Source: Sciscionella marina DSM 45152
GTDB lineage: Bacteria; Actinomycetota; Actinomycetes; Mycobacteriales; Pseudonocardiaceae
Length of the DNA stretch: 64,000 nucleotides
Direction of reading: 5' to 3'
Assembly: GCF_000379465.1 (NCBI RefSeq)
Contig: NZ_KB905382.1
Span: 78,296-142,295 of the forward strand
In this document: in pieces, positions 24,901-47,417 of the stretch
Numbering within the stretch: the first letter of the stretch is position 1
Layout of the letters: the number at the start of each line of letters is the position of its first letter
Made by a program: the position numbers and the translations under genes
Notes under the pieces: generated by a model
Seen by the model: the letters and a program-made list of their open reading frames with translations, nothing else
What the model was told of the DNA's origin: nothing
Database searches by the model: none

Positions 24901-27669
24901 TGCGCACCCGCGCTGTTGCTGACCACCTCCGCGCTCGCCGGAGGGCTGCCGGAAACCGCGCGACTGCTGGTGGACACCGAGGAAATCGCCGAACCGGTGG
25001 CACCGGCCGAAGTGTCTGCACTTGACACCGCCTACGTCATCTACACCTCGGGATCCACCGGGCGGCCCAAGGGAGTCGCCGTCTCCCACGGCGCGATCGT
25101 GAACCGGCTGCTGTGGATGCGCGCCGAGTACGGCATCGGCTCCGGGGACGTGATCCTGCAGAAGACCCCGTCCAGCTTCGACGTCTCGGTCTGGGAGTTC
25201 TTCCTGCCACTGCTGTCCGGGGCCGCGCTCGTGGTCGCCGAACCGGACGCGCACACCGACCCGGCCGCGCTCACCACGCTGATCGAACGGCACGCGGTCA
25301 CCACCGTCCACTTCGTACCCTCGATGTTGCAGGCCTTCCTGGCGCACAGTGAACCGGGCAGCTGCCTGTCGCTGCGCCGGGTGATCTGCAGTGGGGAAGC
25401 GCTGTCCCCGGCCACCCGGACCCGGTTCGGCGAGGTGTTCGGCGCGCGGCTGCACAACCTGTACGGGCCGACCGAGGCCGCGGTGGATGTGACCGCCTGG
25501 CCTTGTGATCCGGCCGATTCGCGCCCGAGTGTGCCGATCGGGAAACCGGTGTGGAACACCCGGCTCTACGTGCTCGATTCGGCGCTGCGCCCGGTTCCCG
25601 AAGGGATTTCCGGGGATCTCTACCTCGCGGGCCCGCAACTGGCCGACGCGTACACCGAGCGCAGGGGCCTTTCCGCGACACGGTTCCTCGCCGATCCGTT
25701 CGGCGCACCCGGCGCGCGGATGTACCGCACCGGTGATCTGGCCAGTGTGGACGGTGCCGGTGTGCTGTGGTTCCACGGCCGGGCCGACGACCAGGTCAAG
25801 ATCCGCGGATTCCGCGTGGAGCTCGGCGAGATCGAGTCCGTGCTCGCCGCCGCGAACGGGGTCGCCGAATGCGCGGTGCTCGCGCGCACCGATGCCACTG
25901 GAACGGCGCGGCTGATCGGCTACCTCACCGGCACGGCCGAACCCGAGCAGCTGCACGCCGAGCTCGCCGAACTGCTGCCCGCGCACATGGTGCCTGCCGC
26001 GTTCGTGGTGCTCGAGGAGTTTCCCCTTACCCCGAGCGGAAAACTCGACCGTGGCGCGCTCCCGGATCCGGAGTTCACCGGCGGATCCCAGGCGGCGAGC
26101 GGTCCGGTCGAGGAGATCCTGTGCGCACTGTTCGCCGAAACCCTCGGGGTCGCCGAGGTCGGGGCCGGGGACGGCTTCTTCGCGCTCGGCGGGGACAGCA
26201 TCCTGTCCATCAAACTGGTGGCGCGCGCCCGGGAACACGGGCTGGTGTGCACGCCCAAGGATGTGTTCAAACACCGCACCCCGGCCGCGCTCGCCGCGGT
26301 GTGCACGGCCGCGGGAACCGAGACCGGCGCGGTGGATGGGATCGGCACGCTGCCGGTTCCGCCGATCGCCCGGGCCCTGCTGGACCGCGGCGGGCCGATC
26401 GGCGGCTACCACCAGTCCATGCGGGTGCACCTGCCCGTGGAAGCGAGTGAACCCGTGCTGCGCGCGGCCTTGGCTGCCCTGGTCGAGCAGCACGAGGCGC
26501 TGCGTGCCCGGCTGCTCCCCGAGGGCCTGCTGGAGGTCCCGGAACCGTCCACCGTGGACGTACTGCGGATCGATGCGGACCCGGAAAGTGTCGCCGCGGA
26601 ACTGGATCCGGAGTCCGGGGTGATGTTCCGCGCGGCGTGGGACACCTCGTCCGGGCAGCTGCTGTTGCTCGCCCATCACCTGGTGGTCGACGGGATCTCC
26701 TGGCAGATCCTGCTCGCCGATCTGCGTACCGCCTACACCGCGATCGCGACCGGACAAGCACCGGAACTGCCCCCGGTACCGGTTTCCTACCGTGGCTGGG
26801 CGCGGGCGCTGGAAGAACACGCGCAGACCGTGGATCCGCAGTTCTGGCGCGAACTCGGCGAGCTGCCGCGGATCGGCGCGCGGGCGCTGGACCCGGCGAT
26901 CGACACCGTGGCCACCGTGCGCCGCACCGGAATCCGGCTGTCCACAACGGACACCGAACGGCTGCTCGGCACGGTGACCGAATCCTGCCATGCGCATGCC
27001 GATGAGGTACTGCTCGCCGCGCTCGCCATGGCCGTTCGCTCCTGGCGCGGACCGGACGCACTGCTCGCCGATCTCGAAGGGCACGGCCGGGATGTCCTCG
27101 GTGATCTCGGTGGTGATCATCTCGACACCGGCCGCACCGTCGGCTGGTTCACCACGCTGTTCCCGGCGCGCATCGAGATCGGTGGGGCACAGGGCGCCGA
27201 GGTGGTGAAACTGACCAAGGAGCAGGTGCGGAACAGCACCGCGCGCGGTGGCGAGTACGGGCTGGCCCGCTGGACCGGGGAGCGTCCGGAACTCGAGCAC
27301 GGTGCGGAGATCGGTTTCAACTATCTGGGCAGGATGCCCGCACCCGAACCGGGTGCATTCGCCCCGGCGGGTGAGGGAATCGGCGGCGGGGCGGACCCCG
27401 GAATGCCGCTGGCGCACCTGCTCGAGCTCACCGCGGTGCATAGCGGGGATCAGCTGGTGATTGATGTGCTCGCCGCGGGGGAACTGATCGGCGAGGCCGA
27501 GCTGGAGCGCTTCGCCGATGCCCTGCGCACCGCGCTCACCGAACTGGCCGAGCACGGCGGCGAAGGTACCGGGTTCACGCCATCGGACCTGTCCCTGCTC
27601 GAACTCGACCAGGACGACATCGACGAATTCGAGAACGAACTAGACGAAGAGTGGGAGCTGTCGCAGTGA
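18928..27669 (+). CDS. two-module NRPS: C-A-T-E-C-A(Ser)-T-E
   Basis: 2913 aa. C1 (about 1-440; HHVLLDG at ~138) opens like EntF (LPLTDAQRGVWFANRLDP), so it probably N-acylates residue 1 from an external ACP. A1 (460-960) has [10 protein letters not shown] and pocket residues read as DVFSVAIVYK, with no confident substrate. T1 carrier Ser996 is in LGGDS. E1 (1045-1425) has HHYAVDG at 1162, then DLERHGR and TVGWLTS. C2 (1445-1870; HHHTLLDGWS) looks DCL-type. A2 (1885-2390) reads DVWHISLVDK, the serine code. T2 Ser2424. E2 (2475-2880; HHLVVDG at 2583, [13 protein letters not shown]). The last ~30 residues (DQDDIDEFENELDEEWELSQ) are acidic and resemble a donor docking segment. Both residues are expected in D form. 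Confidence 0.92.
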   Translation: MADGVLPLTDAQRGVWFANRLDPGNPSYAVAECVRIPGAIDLECFARALRRTVADIEVLRGSVVEDTEGGTVLRVTTEIEDFPFAFLDLSAENDPERSAREWIADLLDEPVDVTSAPAFSFTLLRLSEAEYLWVQRYHHVLLDGVGMTLVQRRVAEVYTALVRGETVAAAEFPPSAALADAERAYRESPECARDREYWTGLLADRPEPASVAAQASGTPERLLRRTTHLDRAALERVHAAAREIGIAWPSLLVAGFGLYLERVGGGRPVVLGLPVAARGAKLGTVPGMATNIVPLRLETAAAQDIAGLAKHTAKRLREAVKHQRYRYEQLRAELGLLAGEQRLTGPQVNIVLFDYELDFAGVPAESRNLAGGPVDELSLVLDARCPDGGLDLILDANPELFTEAELDAFAERLRSLFTTLTEVPPETMTASFSVSTPEECSRVLEEFASKAVAIPESTLYAEFIAQAARTPDAPAVRHAGQCLTYSELASAANRLARELIARGIGPEDFVAVTVPRSAPMMVALLGVLGAGAAYLPVDPNYPAERIEYLLADAKPVLALSTARARSVLPDSAEVLLLDESDVTESDREPGEDFPVSAAERVRPLYPEHPAYAIYTSGSTGKPKGVVVANRSAVDLACWARNTFGATGLAEVLASTSLNFDVSVFEMFGPLTCGGCIEIVRDLLELAERAERSWSGSLISAVPSALSAVLEHGEVRLRAEQVVLAGEALPGYLMHRIERAIPGARIANIYGPTEATVYAAAWYGAVPDREGRAAEPPIGKPLPNTGAYILDAALRPLPVGVTGELYLAGPGLARGYLDRRGLSAQRFLADPYGDGTRMYRTGDLARWNEHGEIVYLGRADDQIKIRGFRVELGEVESTLAEADGVAQAAVVFRDGRIAGYVVPLAGQGIDPAGLRTGIAGRLPDYMVPSAIVVLDALPLNANGKLDRKRLPDPEFGAEQGRAARTENERIACRIAAEVLGLDEVSPERNFFSLGGDSIIAIQFVNRARSAGLDLGPRQVFEHKTIERIAESAGRLETEAAHDESAGPVPLTPIMRRLVERTGPTAGYNQSVLIEAPAGMRAAEVPALVQRLLDRHDAFRIRVRAGQAEILESGAVPARVQTADSADVVALAEQARARLDPEQARLLEVVVLEGAPLQVLFVAHHYAVDGVSWRILLSELTEPSPVPVGFRSWAQRLAEREVRGELPYWRAQLAGPTAAAPTGQGESRHRFRFPAELTATLLDRLPAQWYAGVDELLLAALHRALPAIGVATGELPLLVDLERHGRQDEDLGRTVGWLTSMHPVRLEPCGDPLTTVRTVKEAMRSTPGDGHGYGLLRYRDGELAESPRPWLAFNYLGSLALTDRGWTLAEAGVLPGAQPGLTAEHALVVNAFLDGEQLVAELELHGASAERLAAAWQAELATLAEAARPGQCTGTPSARTPSDFPYATLNQHEVDVLEDTAGDLVDAVLPTPLAAGLVFHALYEQDTEDVYTVQVCFELSGELDEERLRAAAQRLLDRHDALRSGFATEGMREPVRFIVSGRELPWTSIDASTMDSAAVEELLTRWRTERFDLARPPLLRFDLLRFGADRYRLVFTHHHTLLDGWSLPVLGAELFALYSGAEPAETAGHEPYARWLANADRAAAEQAWAAYLEGLRGPSLLARGEPDAAPSSIRAQLPIEDLQERARERGITLNSLMQTAWALVLGTFTASEDVVFGATVSGRPAELPGVERMVGLFINTVPVRARVHPQRSLAETARLMQDEQTALREHQHLGLSAIQRASGQETLFDSLLVFENYPLDHAEFTPDGADFAVTGVHGSDATHYPVTLNITPGQQLEIRLDHRDGAVDRPLAEALLAAFTRVLSGELDLPAGRLRPASGRLLAGESRELPRITLPALFAQQAAETPEATALLLPENQHSGEERYSYREFEDRVARLAGRIAARGVARGDRVAVAVPRSVELVAALYAVQRLGAAYVPIDPDYPAERIEFMLGDCAPALLLTTSALAGGLPETARLLVDTEEIAEPVAPAEVSALDTAYVIYTSGSTGRPKGVAVSHGAIVNRLLWMRAEYGIGSGDVILQKTPSSFDVSVWEFFLPLLSGAALVVAEPDAHTDPAALTTLIERHAVTTVHFVPSMLQAFLAHSEPGSCLSLRRVICSGEALSPATRTRFGEVFGARLHNLYGPTEAAVDVTAWPCDPADSRPSVPIGKPVWNTRLYVLDSALRPVPEGISGDLYLAGPQLADAYTERRGLSATRFLADPFGAPGARMYRTGDLASVDGAGVLWFHGRADDQVKIRGFRVELGEIESVLAAANGVAECAVLARTDATGTARLIGYLTGTAEPEQLHAELAELLPAHMVPAAFVVLEEFPLTPSGKLDRGALPDPEFTGGSQAASGPVEEILCALFAETLGVAEVGAGDGFFALGGDSILSIKLVARAREHGLVCTPKDVFKHRTPAALAAVCTAAGTETGAVDGIGTLPVPPIARALLDRGGPIGGYHQSMRVHLPVEASEPVLRAALAALVEQHEALRARLLPEGLLEVPEPSTVDVLRIDADPESVAAELDPESGVMFRAAWDTSSGQLLLLAHHLVVDGISWQILLADLRTAYTAIATGQAPELPPVPVSYRGWARALEEHAQTVDPQFWRELGELPRIGARALDPAIDTVATVRRTGIRLSTTDTERLLGTVTESCHAHADEVLLAALAMAVRSWRGPDALLADLEGHGRDVLGDLGGDHLDTGRTVGWFTTLFPARIEIGGAQGAEVVKLTKEQVRNSTARGGEYGLARWTGERPELEHGAEIGFNYLGRMPAPEPGAFAPAGEGIGGGADPGMPLAHLLELTAVHSGDQLVIDVLAAGELIGEAELERFADALRTALTELAEHGGEGTGFTPSDLSLLELDQDDIDEFENELDEEWELSQ

Positions 27670-27746
27670 GCGAGCTTGCGAGCGAACCAGAGGACACAGT
27701 AGCCCTGCGAGCGATGGGGACGAGCGTCAGCGAGGAGGCGTCGTGA
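27666..27746 (+). CDS. 26-codon mini-ORF, repeat unit 1
   Basis: GTG at 27666 overlaps the TGA of NRPS1 (GTGA). The frame runs 26 codons, beginning [18 protein letters not shown], and stops at 27744-27746 on a TGA that overlaps the GTG of unit 2. Codons 23-24 (GAGGAG) also act as the ribosome-binding site for the next start. The peptide has no recognised motif. The likely role is translational coupling between the two NRPS genes; a functional peptide is not excluded. Confidence 0.4.
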   Translation: MSELASEPEDTVALRAMGTSVSEEAS

Positions 27747-27819
27747 GCGAGCTTGCGAGTGAACCAGAGGACACAGTAGCCCTGCGAGCGATGGGGACGA
27801 GCGTCAGCGAGGAGGCGTC
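27666..27819 (+). repeat. 77-bp tandem repeat, two units, between NRPS genes
   Basis: Unit 1 is 27666-27742 and unit 2 is 27743-27819. They differ at one base (AGC/AGT in GCGAGC-GAACC versus GCGAGT-GAACC). Each unit starts GTGAGCGAGCTTGCGAG and ends GCGAGGAGGCGTC, and the NRPS2 start GTGAGCGGC follows exactly in register. Unit 1 begins on the last G of the NRPS1 coding sequence. Each unit carries a start codon, 26 codons and a ribosome-binding site; see the two mini-ORF entries. Confidence 0.95.

Positions 27820-27823
<4 letters not shown>
27743..27823 (+). CDS. 26-codon mini-ORF, repeat unit 2
   Basis: This encodes the identical 26-residue peptide as unit 1; the single base difference is synonymous (Ser codon AGC to AGT). 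Its TGA at 27821-27823 overlaps the GTG start of NRPS2 at 27820. The chain NRPS1, mini-ORF, mini-ORF, NRPS2 is therefore linked by three successive GTGA junctions. Confidence 0.4.
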
Positions 27824-42392
<14,569 letters not shown>

Positions 42393-42396
<4 letters not shown>

Positions 42397-42605
42397 GCAC
42401 AAATCCGTTCGACCGCACCGATATCGACTACCTCGTGCTGCGCAATGACGAGGGCCAGTACTCGCTGTGGCCGGAGTTCGCCGAGGTACCGCAGGGCTGG
42501 GAACAGGTCTTCCGCGGGGATCGCGCCACCTGCCTCGAGCACGTGGAGACCAACTGGACCGATATGCGCCCGCGCTCGCTCGTGGCCGCGATGGAAGGGC
42601 GGTGA
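42393..42605 (+). CDS. MbtH-like protein (canonical)
   Basis: 70 aa; the start ATG overlaps the NRPS2 stop (ATGA). The conserved set is complete: [28 protein letters not shown] and TDMRPRSL. It is expected to bind and activate A domains of NRPS1/NRPS2. The second MbtH in the locus (13914-14087) is more divergent, so this is probably the main chaperone. Confidence 0.93.
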
Positions 42606-42611
42606 ACGCAG

Positions 42612-43349
42612 ATGGCGAACCAGAATGCTGTGATCACCGGCGGCTCGCGGGGAATCGGGCGCGCCGTCGCCGAACGCCTCGCCGCGGACGGCTTCGACAT
42701 CGCCTACTGCTACCGCACCGAATCCGATGCGGCACACGAGACCGCGGAACGCCTCGCCCAGTACGGTGTCGGCGTCTACCACGCGCCCTGCGATGTCGCG
42801 GACCCGGAGTCGGTCGCCGCCTTCCTGAAATCCGCCGAGGCCGAGGTCGGCCCGTTCGACACGCTGGTGAACTCCGCCGGAGTGGTGCGGGACAACCCGA
42901 TGGTGCGGATGGGGATCGAGGAATGGAATGAGGTGATCGACACGAACCTGAGCGGTTATTTCCATTTCTGCCACCGAATGGTATTCGGATTCATGAAGCA
43001 GAAAACGGGTTCGATCGTGAATCTGTCGTCGATCGCCGGAACATATGGAAACGCGACCCAGACGAACTATTCCGCGGCGAAGGCCGGGATCAACGGGATG
43101 AGCAAGGCGCTGGCCAAGGAAGTCGCCCCGTACGGCATCCGGGTCAACGTGGTCTCTCCGGGATTCATCGAGACCGATATGACCTCCTCGCTCTCCGCTG
43201 CGGTGCGCGAGCAGTCGCTCGCCTCGGTTCCGCTGCGCCGGTTCGGCACCCCGGAGGAGGTCGCCGACCTGGTCGCCTTCCTGACCAGCGAACGGGCCGC
43301 CTACATCACCGGCCAGGTGTTCGGCATCGACGGCGGAATGACCCTGTGA
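42612..43349 (+). CDS. FabG-like 3-oxoacyl-ACP ketoreductase
   Basis: 245 aa classical SDR: cofactor loop [14 protein letters not shown], catalytic Ser in NLSSIAG, YSAAK, and C-terminal [15 protein letters not shown]. It is FabG-like throughout, with good NADPH-type residues. It lies 6 nt after mbtH and in the same direction as the type II PKS genes a few genes on, so it is the natural ketoreductase for the ACP-bound polyketide. A primary-metabolism FabG is unlikely in this position. Confidence 0.88.
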   Translation: MANQNAVITGGSRGIGRAVAERLAADGFDIAYCYRTESDAAHETAERLAQYGVGVYHAPCDVADPESVAAFLKSAEAEVGPFDTLVNSAGVVRDNPMVRMGIEEWNEVIDTNLSGYFHFCHRMVFGFMKQKTGSIVNLSSIAGTYGNATQTNYSAAKAGINGMSKALAKEVAPYGIRVNVVSPGFIETDMTSSLSAAVREQSLASVPLRRFGTPEEVADLVAFLTSERAAYITGQVFGIDGGMTL

Positions 43350-43906
43350 GTCTGATCGACGAGGCACTGCCGCGGTACGACGCGGTCGAGCGGCACAGCA
43401 AGCGGGTGCCCGCGAGCCCGGAAGCCGCCTTCGCCGCGCTCGAACGACTGCGCATCGCGGATCTCCCGGTCACCGCCGCGCTGCTGCGGCTGCGCGGCGG
43501 ACCGTCGAACTGGTTCATCGGTCTCGGCGAGGCGGGCCGGATGCGGGCGCTCGACGCGATCGCCCCGCGCCGGATCGCCGAACGACCCGGGCGGGAACTG
43601 CTGCTCGGCGATATCGCGCGGTACGCGGCGCTGCACCCGGAACGGCCCCGCGAGCCACCGTCCGATGTGGCCGGATTCGCCGCCTTCGACACGCCCGGCT
43701 GGAGCAAGGTGGCGATGAATTTCGCGTTCACCGCCCAGGCTGATACCACCCTGGTACGCACCGAGACGAGGGTGCGCAGTACCGATCCGCGCACCCGACG
43801 TATCTTCTCGGTGTACTGGCGGATCGTGGGCAAGGGCAGCGCGCTGATCCGCAGAGAGATACTCGCGGCGCTGGCCAGGGCACTCGCGAACGGAGGACAG
43901 GAGTGA
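43346..43906 (+). CDS. unknown protein, possible SRPBCC/START-like fold
   Basis: 186 aa from GTG 43346, overlapping the KR stop (GTGA). It has no signal peptide or membrane segment. The C-terminal half alternates strands ([21 protein letters not shown]) and ends with [17 protein letters not shown], a pattern seen in actinobacterial SRPBCC-like proteins of unknown role. Such folds bind hydrophobic ligands, so it might handle the polyketide chain; that is inference. It overlaps the next gene. Confidence 0.5.
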   Translation: MSLIDEALPRYDAVERHSKRVPASPEAAFAALERLRIADLPVTAALLRLRGGPSNWFIGLGEAGRMRALDAIAPRRIAERPGRELLLGDIARYAALHPERPREPPSDVAGFAAFDTPGWSKVAMNFAFTAQADTTLVRTETRVRSTDPRTRRIFSVYWRIVGKGSALIRREILAALARALANGGQE

Positions 43907-44385
43907 TGATGACCGAGCAGGTGCGCACCGGCTATTCACGTGGCTGGCCGGCGATCGCCGCGTTCGTGGTGGGCCTGCTCTTCGCGCTGGTGAGCCTGTA
44001 CTGGACGGTCGGCGGGGAACTGGGCCTGGACACCGTGGGCGGCGTGATCGAAGAAGCCGTGCGCACCGGGAATGCCGGGATGACCGCGGTGATGGTGCTG
44101 GTGACGGTGATCAAACTGGTCGGCGCCGTCTTCGCGCTCGCCCTCGTGCAACCCTGGGGACGGGTGTTCCCCAGGAAACTGCTGCTCGTGCTCGGCTGGC
44201 TGGGCACGGCCGTTCTGGTGCTCTACGGCGGATTCCTGACCATCTCCGAGGCGGTGCTCGCGATCGGCGGGGCCGCCGGAACCGAAACGCTGGCTTTCCG
44301 CTGGCACCTCTACCTCTGGGACCCGTGGTTCCTCGTCTGGGGTATTGCCCTCGGCCTGGCCATGCTCCGCATGCACCGCCGCTGA
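43906..44385 (+). CDS. four-TM membrane protein, DUF3995-like
   Basis: About 159 aa with four hydrophobic segments (near residues 15-35, 55-85, 95-118 and 130-150), an N-terminal YWTVGGELGLDTVGG and C-terminal LYLWDPWFLVWGIALG. This fits the DUF3995 pattern. Starts at GTG 43903, ATG 43906 and ATG 43909 are all possible; GGAGG at 43892-43896 suits 43903 or 43906. The function is unknown and it is last in the NRPS-led plus-strand run before a strong terminator. Confidence 0.6.
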   Translation: MMTEQVRTGYSRGWPAIAAFVVGLLFALVSLYWTVGGELGLDTVGGVIEEAVRTGNAGMTAVMVLVTVIKLVGAVFALALVQPWGRVFPRKLLLVLGWLGTAVLVLYGGFLTISEAVLAIGGAAGTETLAFRWHLYLWDPWFLVWGIALGLAMLRMHRR

Positions 44386-44495
44386 ATTTGTTCTCCGGGC
44401 TCGTTTTGTGAGGGAGCTTGGGTGCGGGTTGCGTGGGTGGTGAAGCGGCTGCACCGCTGAAAATCCCGATTTGTACGGTTGGCTCGGACACAACG

Positions 44496-44529
44496 GAAAG
44501 CCCCGGAACCGGGTGGTTCCGGGGCTTTC
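44496..44529. terminator. bidirectional intrinsic terminator
   Basis: GAAAGCCCCGGAACC (44496-44510), loop GGGT, and GGTTCCGGGGCTTTC (44515-44529) form a perfect 15-bp stem. It sits between the convergent membrane-protein gene and the acp gene. The ends are A/T-bordered on both sides, so it can serve both directions. Confidence 0.85.
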
Positions 44530-44544
44530 TCGCGGCCGCAGGGG

Positions 44545-44793
44545 TCAGGCGACAGCCTGGTCGACGACCTCGTTCACGGCGCTGAGGTTGACCATCTTCG
44601 GCAGCTCCGCCTGGTCGATGGTGATGCCGAATTTCTTCTCCAGCGAGGCGAGGATCTCGATGGCGCGCAGCGAATCGGCGTCGTGGTCCTCGATGAACAG
44701 GCTCGTCTCGGTGACCTCGTCCTCCTCGATCTCCAGGATCTCGCACACGATCTCCTGGATTTTGGCGTATCGCTCGCCTACGGAGGTAGTCAT
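44545..44793 (-). CDS. acyl carrier protein of the type II PKS
   Basis: 82 aa from ATG 44793, with AAGGGAGC upstream; a 76-codon in-frame extension was rejected. It is a small acidic four-helix protein with phosphopantetheine Ser in DHDADSLRAIEI (about residue 41). It is the only free-standing ACP in the window and is divergent from the first ketosynthase. It would carry the growing polyketide, and then deliver the acyl group to C1 of NRPS1. Confidence 0.9.
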   Translation of the reverse strand: MTTSVGERYAKIQEIVCEILEIEEDEVTETSLFIEDHDADSLRAIEILASLEKKFGITIDQAELPKMVNLSAVNEVVDQAVA

Positions 44794-44950
44794 ATTCGCG
44801 CTCCCTTGATTCGTTGGCTTTGTCGTATTTGAGTCCATTGTTTTTGTCACCGGCCCGATTGCCAAGGTCGCTCGCAGGTTCATGCAACGCAATTCCACGG
44901 GCCCGGAAATCCGTGCGATTCTCGGGGTACCGAGACGAAAGGTGTTTGGC

Positions 44951-46195
44951 ATGTCCTCGAACTCCGCAACGCGACCGCAGCACCGGGTCGTGCTCACCGG
45001 GCTCGGCGCGCTCTCCAGCATCGGGATCGGTGTGGCTCAGTTCACCGAGGGGCTGCGCACGGGCCGTAGTGGGGCGAAGCCGATCTCGGTGTTCGACGCG
45101 AGCGGGTTCGCCCACTCCACCGGCTGCGAGGTCACCGGTTTCGATCCGGATACCTCCATCCACAACCTGGACACCGAGAATCTCGGCCGCGCCACCGCGC
45201 TCGCGGTCAGCGCCGCCCGGATGGCCGTGCAGGACGCGGGCCCGGAGCCGGAAACGCTCGACGCGCGGCACGGGATGATCTCCATCGGCACCACCGACGG
45301 TGCCTCGGCCGAACTGGACCGGCTCATCGAGAGCGAGCTCGAAGACGGCCCGGGGGCGATGGATCCCGAACTAGCCGCGCGTGTCTCGCCCGCCCGGCTT
45401 TCCCTTGCCATTGCTCAGGAACTGGGGCTCTCCGATGTGGAGCCGGTGACGCTGGCCACGGCCTGCTCTGCGGGCAACTACACCATCGGTTACGGATTCG
45501 ACGCGGTGCGCTCCGGCGAGGTGGACTACGCGCTGTGCGGTGGCGCGGACGCCATGTGCCGCAAGACCTTCGCCGGGTTCTACCGGCTCGGCACGATCGC
45601 CCCCGAGTGCTGCCAGCCCTTCGACGCCGAGCGCAAGGGCATCCTCACCGGAGAGGGCGCCGGGGTGCTCGTGCTGGAAAGCCTGGAGTCCGCACTCGCC
45701 AGGGGAGCGCGCATCTACGCGGAGATCCTCGGCTACGGGCTCAACTGCGATGCCTACCACCAGGTGGCTCCGGACGAGGAGAGCGTCGGCCGCTGCATGC
45801 GGCTCGCGCTGGAGAACGCGGGCGTCAAACCCGACGAGGTCGACCTGATCTCCGCGCACGGCACCGGAACCAAGGCCAATGACATCACCGAGAGCAGGGC
45901 GATCCGTGCGGTGTACGGGGAGCAGCCGCCGCGCACCGTTTCGCTGAAGTCGATGCTCGGGCACACCATGGGGGCGGCGAGCGCATTGGCCGCGATCGCC
46001 TGCTCGCTGGCTATCACCGAAGGCTTCATCCCGCCGACGATCAACCATGTGCGCACCGATCCGGAATGCGAGATCGACTGTGTGCCCAATGAATCCGTGC
46101 CCGCGCGGCTGCGGATCGTGCAGAACAACGGGCTCGCCTTCGGTGGGAACAACGCCGTCGTGGTGCTCGGCAGCTACACGGGGGAGGGACGATGA
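44951..46195 (+). CDS. beta-ketoacyl-ACP synthase (KS1, complete)
   Basis: 414 aa from ATG 44951, with GAAAGG 8-9 nt upstream; an in-frame ATG at 44882 would overlap the promoter side and lacks a site. The FabF-type triad is present: Cys172 in TACSAGNY, His in SAHGTGTKAND, and His in LGHTMGAASA; also GGNNAVVV at the end. It resembles ketosynthases of highly reducing type II PKS and aryl-polyene systems. It overlaps KS2 by ATGA, and likely pairs with one of the Cys-less KS-fold proteins as chain-length partner. Confidence 0.9.
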   Translation: MSSNSATRPQHRVVLTGLGALSSIGIGVAQFTEGLRTGRSGAKPISVFDASGFAHSTGCEVTGFDPDTSIHNLDTENLGRATALAVSAARMAVQDAGPEPETLDARHGMISIGTTDGASAELDRLIESELEDGPGAMDPELAARVSPARLSLAIAQELGLSDVEPVTLATACSAGNYTIGYGFDAVRSGEVDYALCGGADAMCRKTFAGFYRLGTIAPECCQPFDAERKGILTGEGAGVLVLESLESALARGARIYAEILGYGLNCDAYHQVAPDEESVGRCMRLALENAGVKPDEVDLISAHGTGTKANDITESRAIRAVYGEQPPRTVSLKSMLGHTMGAASALAAIACSLAITEGFIPPTINHVRTDPECEIDCVPNESVPARLRIVQNNGLAFGGNNAVVVLGSYTGEGR

Positions 46196-47316
46196 CCGCG
46201 GCCATCACCGGGCTCGGCGCGATCGCCAGCATCGGCGGGAACGTCGGCGAACTGTTCGACAACCTGTGCGCGGGCCGCAGCGGCCTGGCGCCGATGCGCG
46301 GATTCGACCACGCCAAATACAACGCCCGCCAATTGTTCGAAGTGGACAATCGGCCCGCGGAGGGTGTGGACGTGCCGAAGCGCGCCACCGCCCTGCTCGG
46401 TACCGCGATCCGGGAGGCGCTCGCCGATGCGGGGCTCGGCCCGGACCTGGACGGGAACCCGGTGCTGATCGGTACCGGGCTGCGCGAGCTGCGCTCGGTG
46501 GAGCTGTGGTGGCGCGATGGTGCCCCGTTCGAGGCCGGTGACCTGCATTTCGGCTCCGAGCTGCGGCGCGAGTTCGGAGCCGCCGATACGCACACCTTCG
46601 CCGGTGCCTGCTCCGCCTCGCTGTACGCGCTCGCGCTCGGCGCCGATCTGATCGCGGCCGGGGAACACGACACCGTGGTCGTGGCCGGGGTGGATGTGGT
46701 CACCGAGAGCATGTTCGGCCTCTCCGACCGGTTCCAGCCGGTGCCACCGGACCGGGTACGCCCGCTCGATGTGCACCGCAAGGGCACGATCCTCGGTGAG
46801 GGCGCGGGCGCGATCGTGCTGCGCGCGCCGGAGAATCCGGGACGGGCCCGGCTGCGTTCGGTCGGGATCAACTGCGATGCCTACCACGCCACCGCGCCCG
46901 ATCCGGCCGGGGTGAGCGCGAGCATCCGCTCCGCGCACGAACGCGCCGGGATCAAACCCTCCGATGTGGACCTCGTGTTGTTGCACGGCACCGGAACCCC
47001 GCTCAACGACGAGGTCGAGGCGGGTGCGGTGCGCGAGGTGTTCGGTGAGGCGCTGGAAACCCCGCTGCTGACCGGGATCAAGTCGATGACCGGGCACACT
47101 TCGGGATCGGCAGGCGCGCTGAGCCTGGTGACCGCGGTGCGCTCGCTGGAGACCGGGCTCGTCCCGCCGATCACCGGCGTCGCCGAGCGGATCGAGGAGA
47201 CCGAGGGAATGCGGGTCGTGCTCGGCACCGCGCAGCAGGAGAACCCGACCGTCGCGCAGGTGCACGGATTCGGGTTCGGCGGCGTGAACGCGGTGGCGAT
47301 GCTGGAGGTGTCATGA
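46192..47316 (+). CDS. beta-ketoacyl synthase (KS2, catalytic residues present)
   Basis: 374 aa, shorter than typical FabF (about 410). Cys140 in AGACSASLYA, His in LLHGTGTPLND and His in TGHTSGSAGA are intact, and FGFGGVNAVAML closes it. It appears more diverged than KS1, with a shortened N-terminal half. It may be a second elongating KS, specialised for initiation or for particular chain lengths. The ATGA overlap with KS1 and the ATGA overlap with the 34-codon mini-ORF downstream show tight coupling. Confidence 0.87.
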   Translation: MTAAITGLGAIASIGGNVGELFDNLCAGRSGLAPMRGFDHAKYNARQLFEVDNRPAEGVDVPKRATALLGTAIREALADAGLGPDLDGNPVLIGTGLRELRSVELWWRDGAPFEAGDLHFGSELRREFGAADTHTFAGACSASLYALALGADLIAAGEHDTVVVAGVDVVTESMFGLSDRFQPVPPDRVRPLDVHRKGTILGEGAGAIVLRAPENPGRARLRSVGINCDAYHATAPDPAGVSASIRSAHERAGIKPSDVDLVLLHGTGTPLNDEVEAGAVREVFGEALETPLLTGIKSMTGHTSGSAGALSLVTAVRSLETGLVPPITGVAERIEETEGMRVVLGTAQQENPTVAQVHGFGFGGVNAVAMLEVS

Positions 47317-47417
47317 ACGACGATCGCGAAGCCCTGTTCGTGAAAGCCGACCGGGTGCGTTGCTCGGGTGTGGGTGTCCCACAAGAGAGAGCCCGCAAAT
47401 CACTGGAGGTGTCATGA
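47313..47417 (+). CDS. 34-codon coupled mini-ORF between KS2 and KS3-like
   Basis: ATG 47313 overlaps the KS2 stop and TGA 47415-47417 overlaps the next ATG at 47414 (ATGA both times). The 15-nt block CTGGAGGTGTCATGA (ribosome-binding site plus junction) occurs at 47302-47316 and again at 47403-47417, 101 nt apart. The peptide starts MNDDREALFVKADRVRCSG and has no known motif. The arrangement mirrors the 77-bp units between the NRPS genes but the sequence is unrelated. It is probably a coupling spacer. Confidence 0.4.
   Translation: MNDDREALFVKADRVRCSGVGVPQERARKSLEVS

Noticed and set aside
42612..43349. Housekeeping fabG
   Set aside because: It is located between mbtH and a small accessory gene in the NRPS/PKS run, with no acpP, fabD or fabF of primary fatty acid synthesis beside it, so a pathway role is more likely.
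44885..44950. Extending KS1 upstream to the ATG at 44882
   Set aside because: The extension has no ribosome-binding site and no KS similarity; ATG 44951 has GAAAGG at proper distance and begins just before the conserved VVLTGLGALS.
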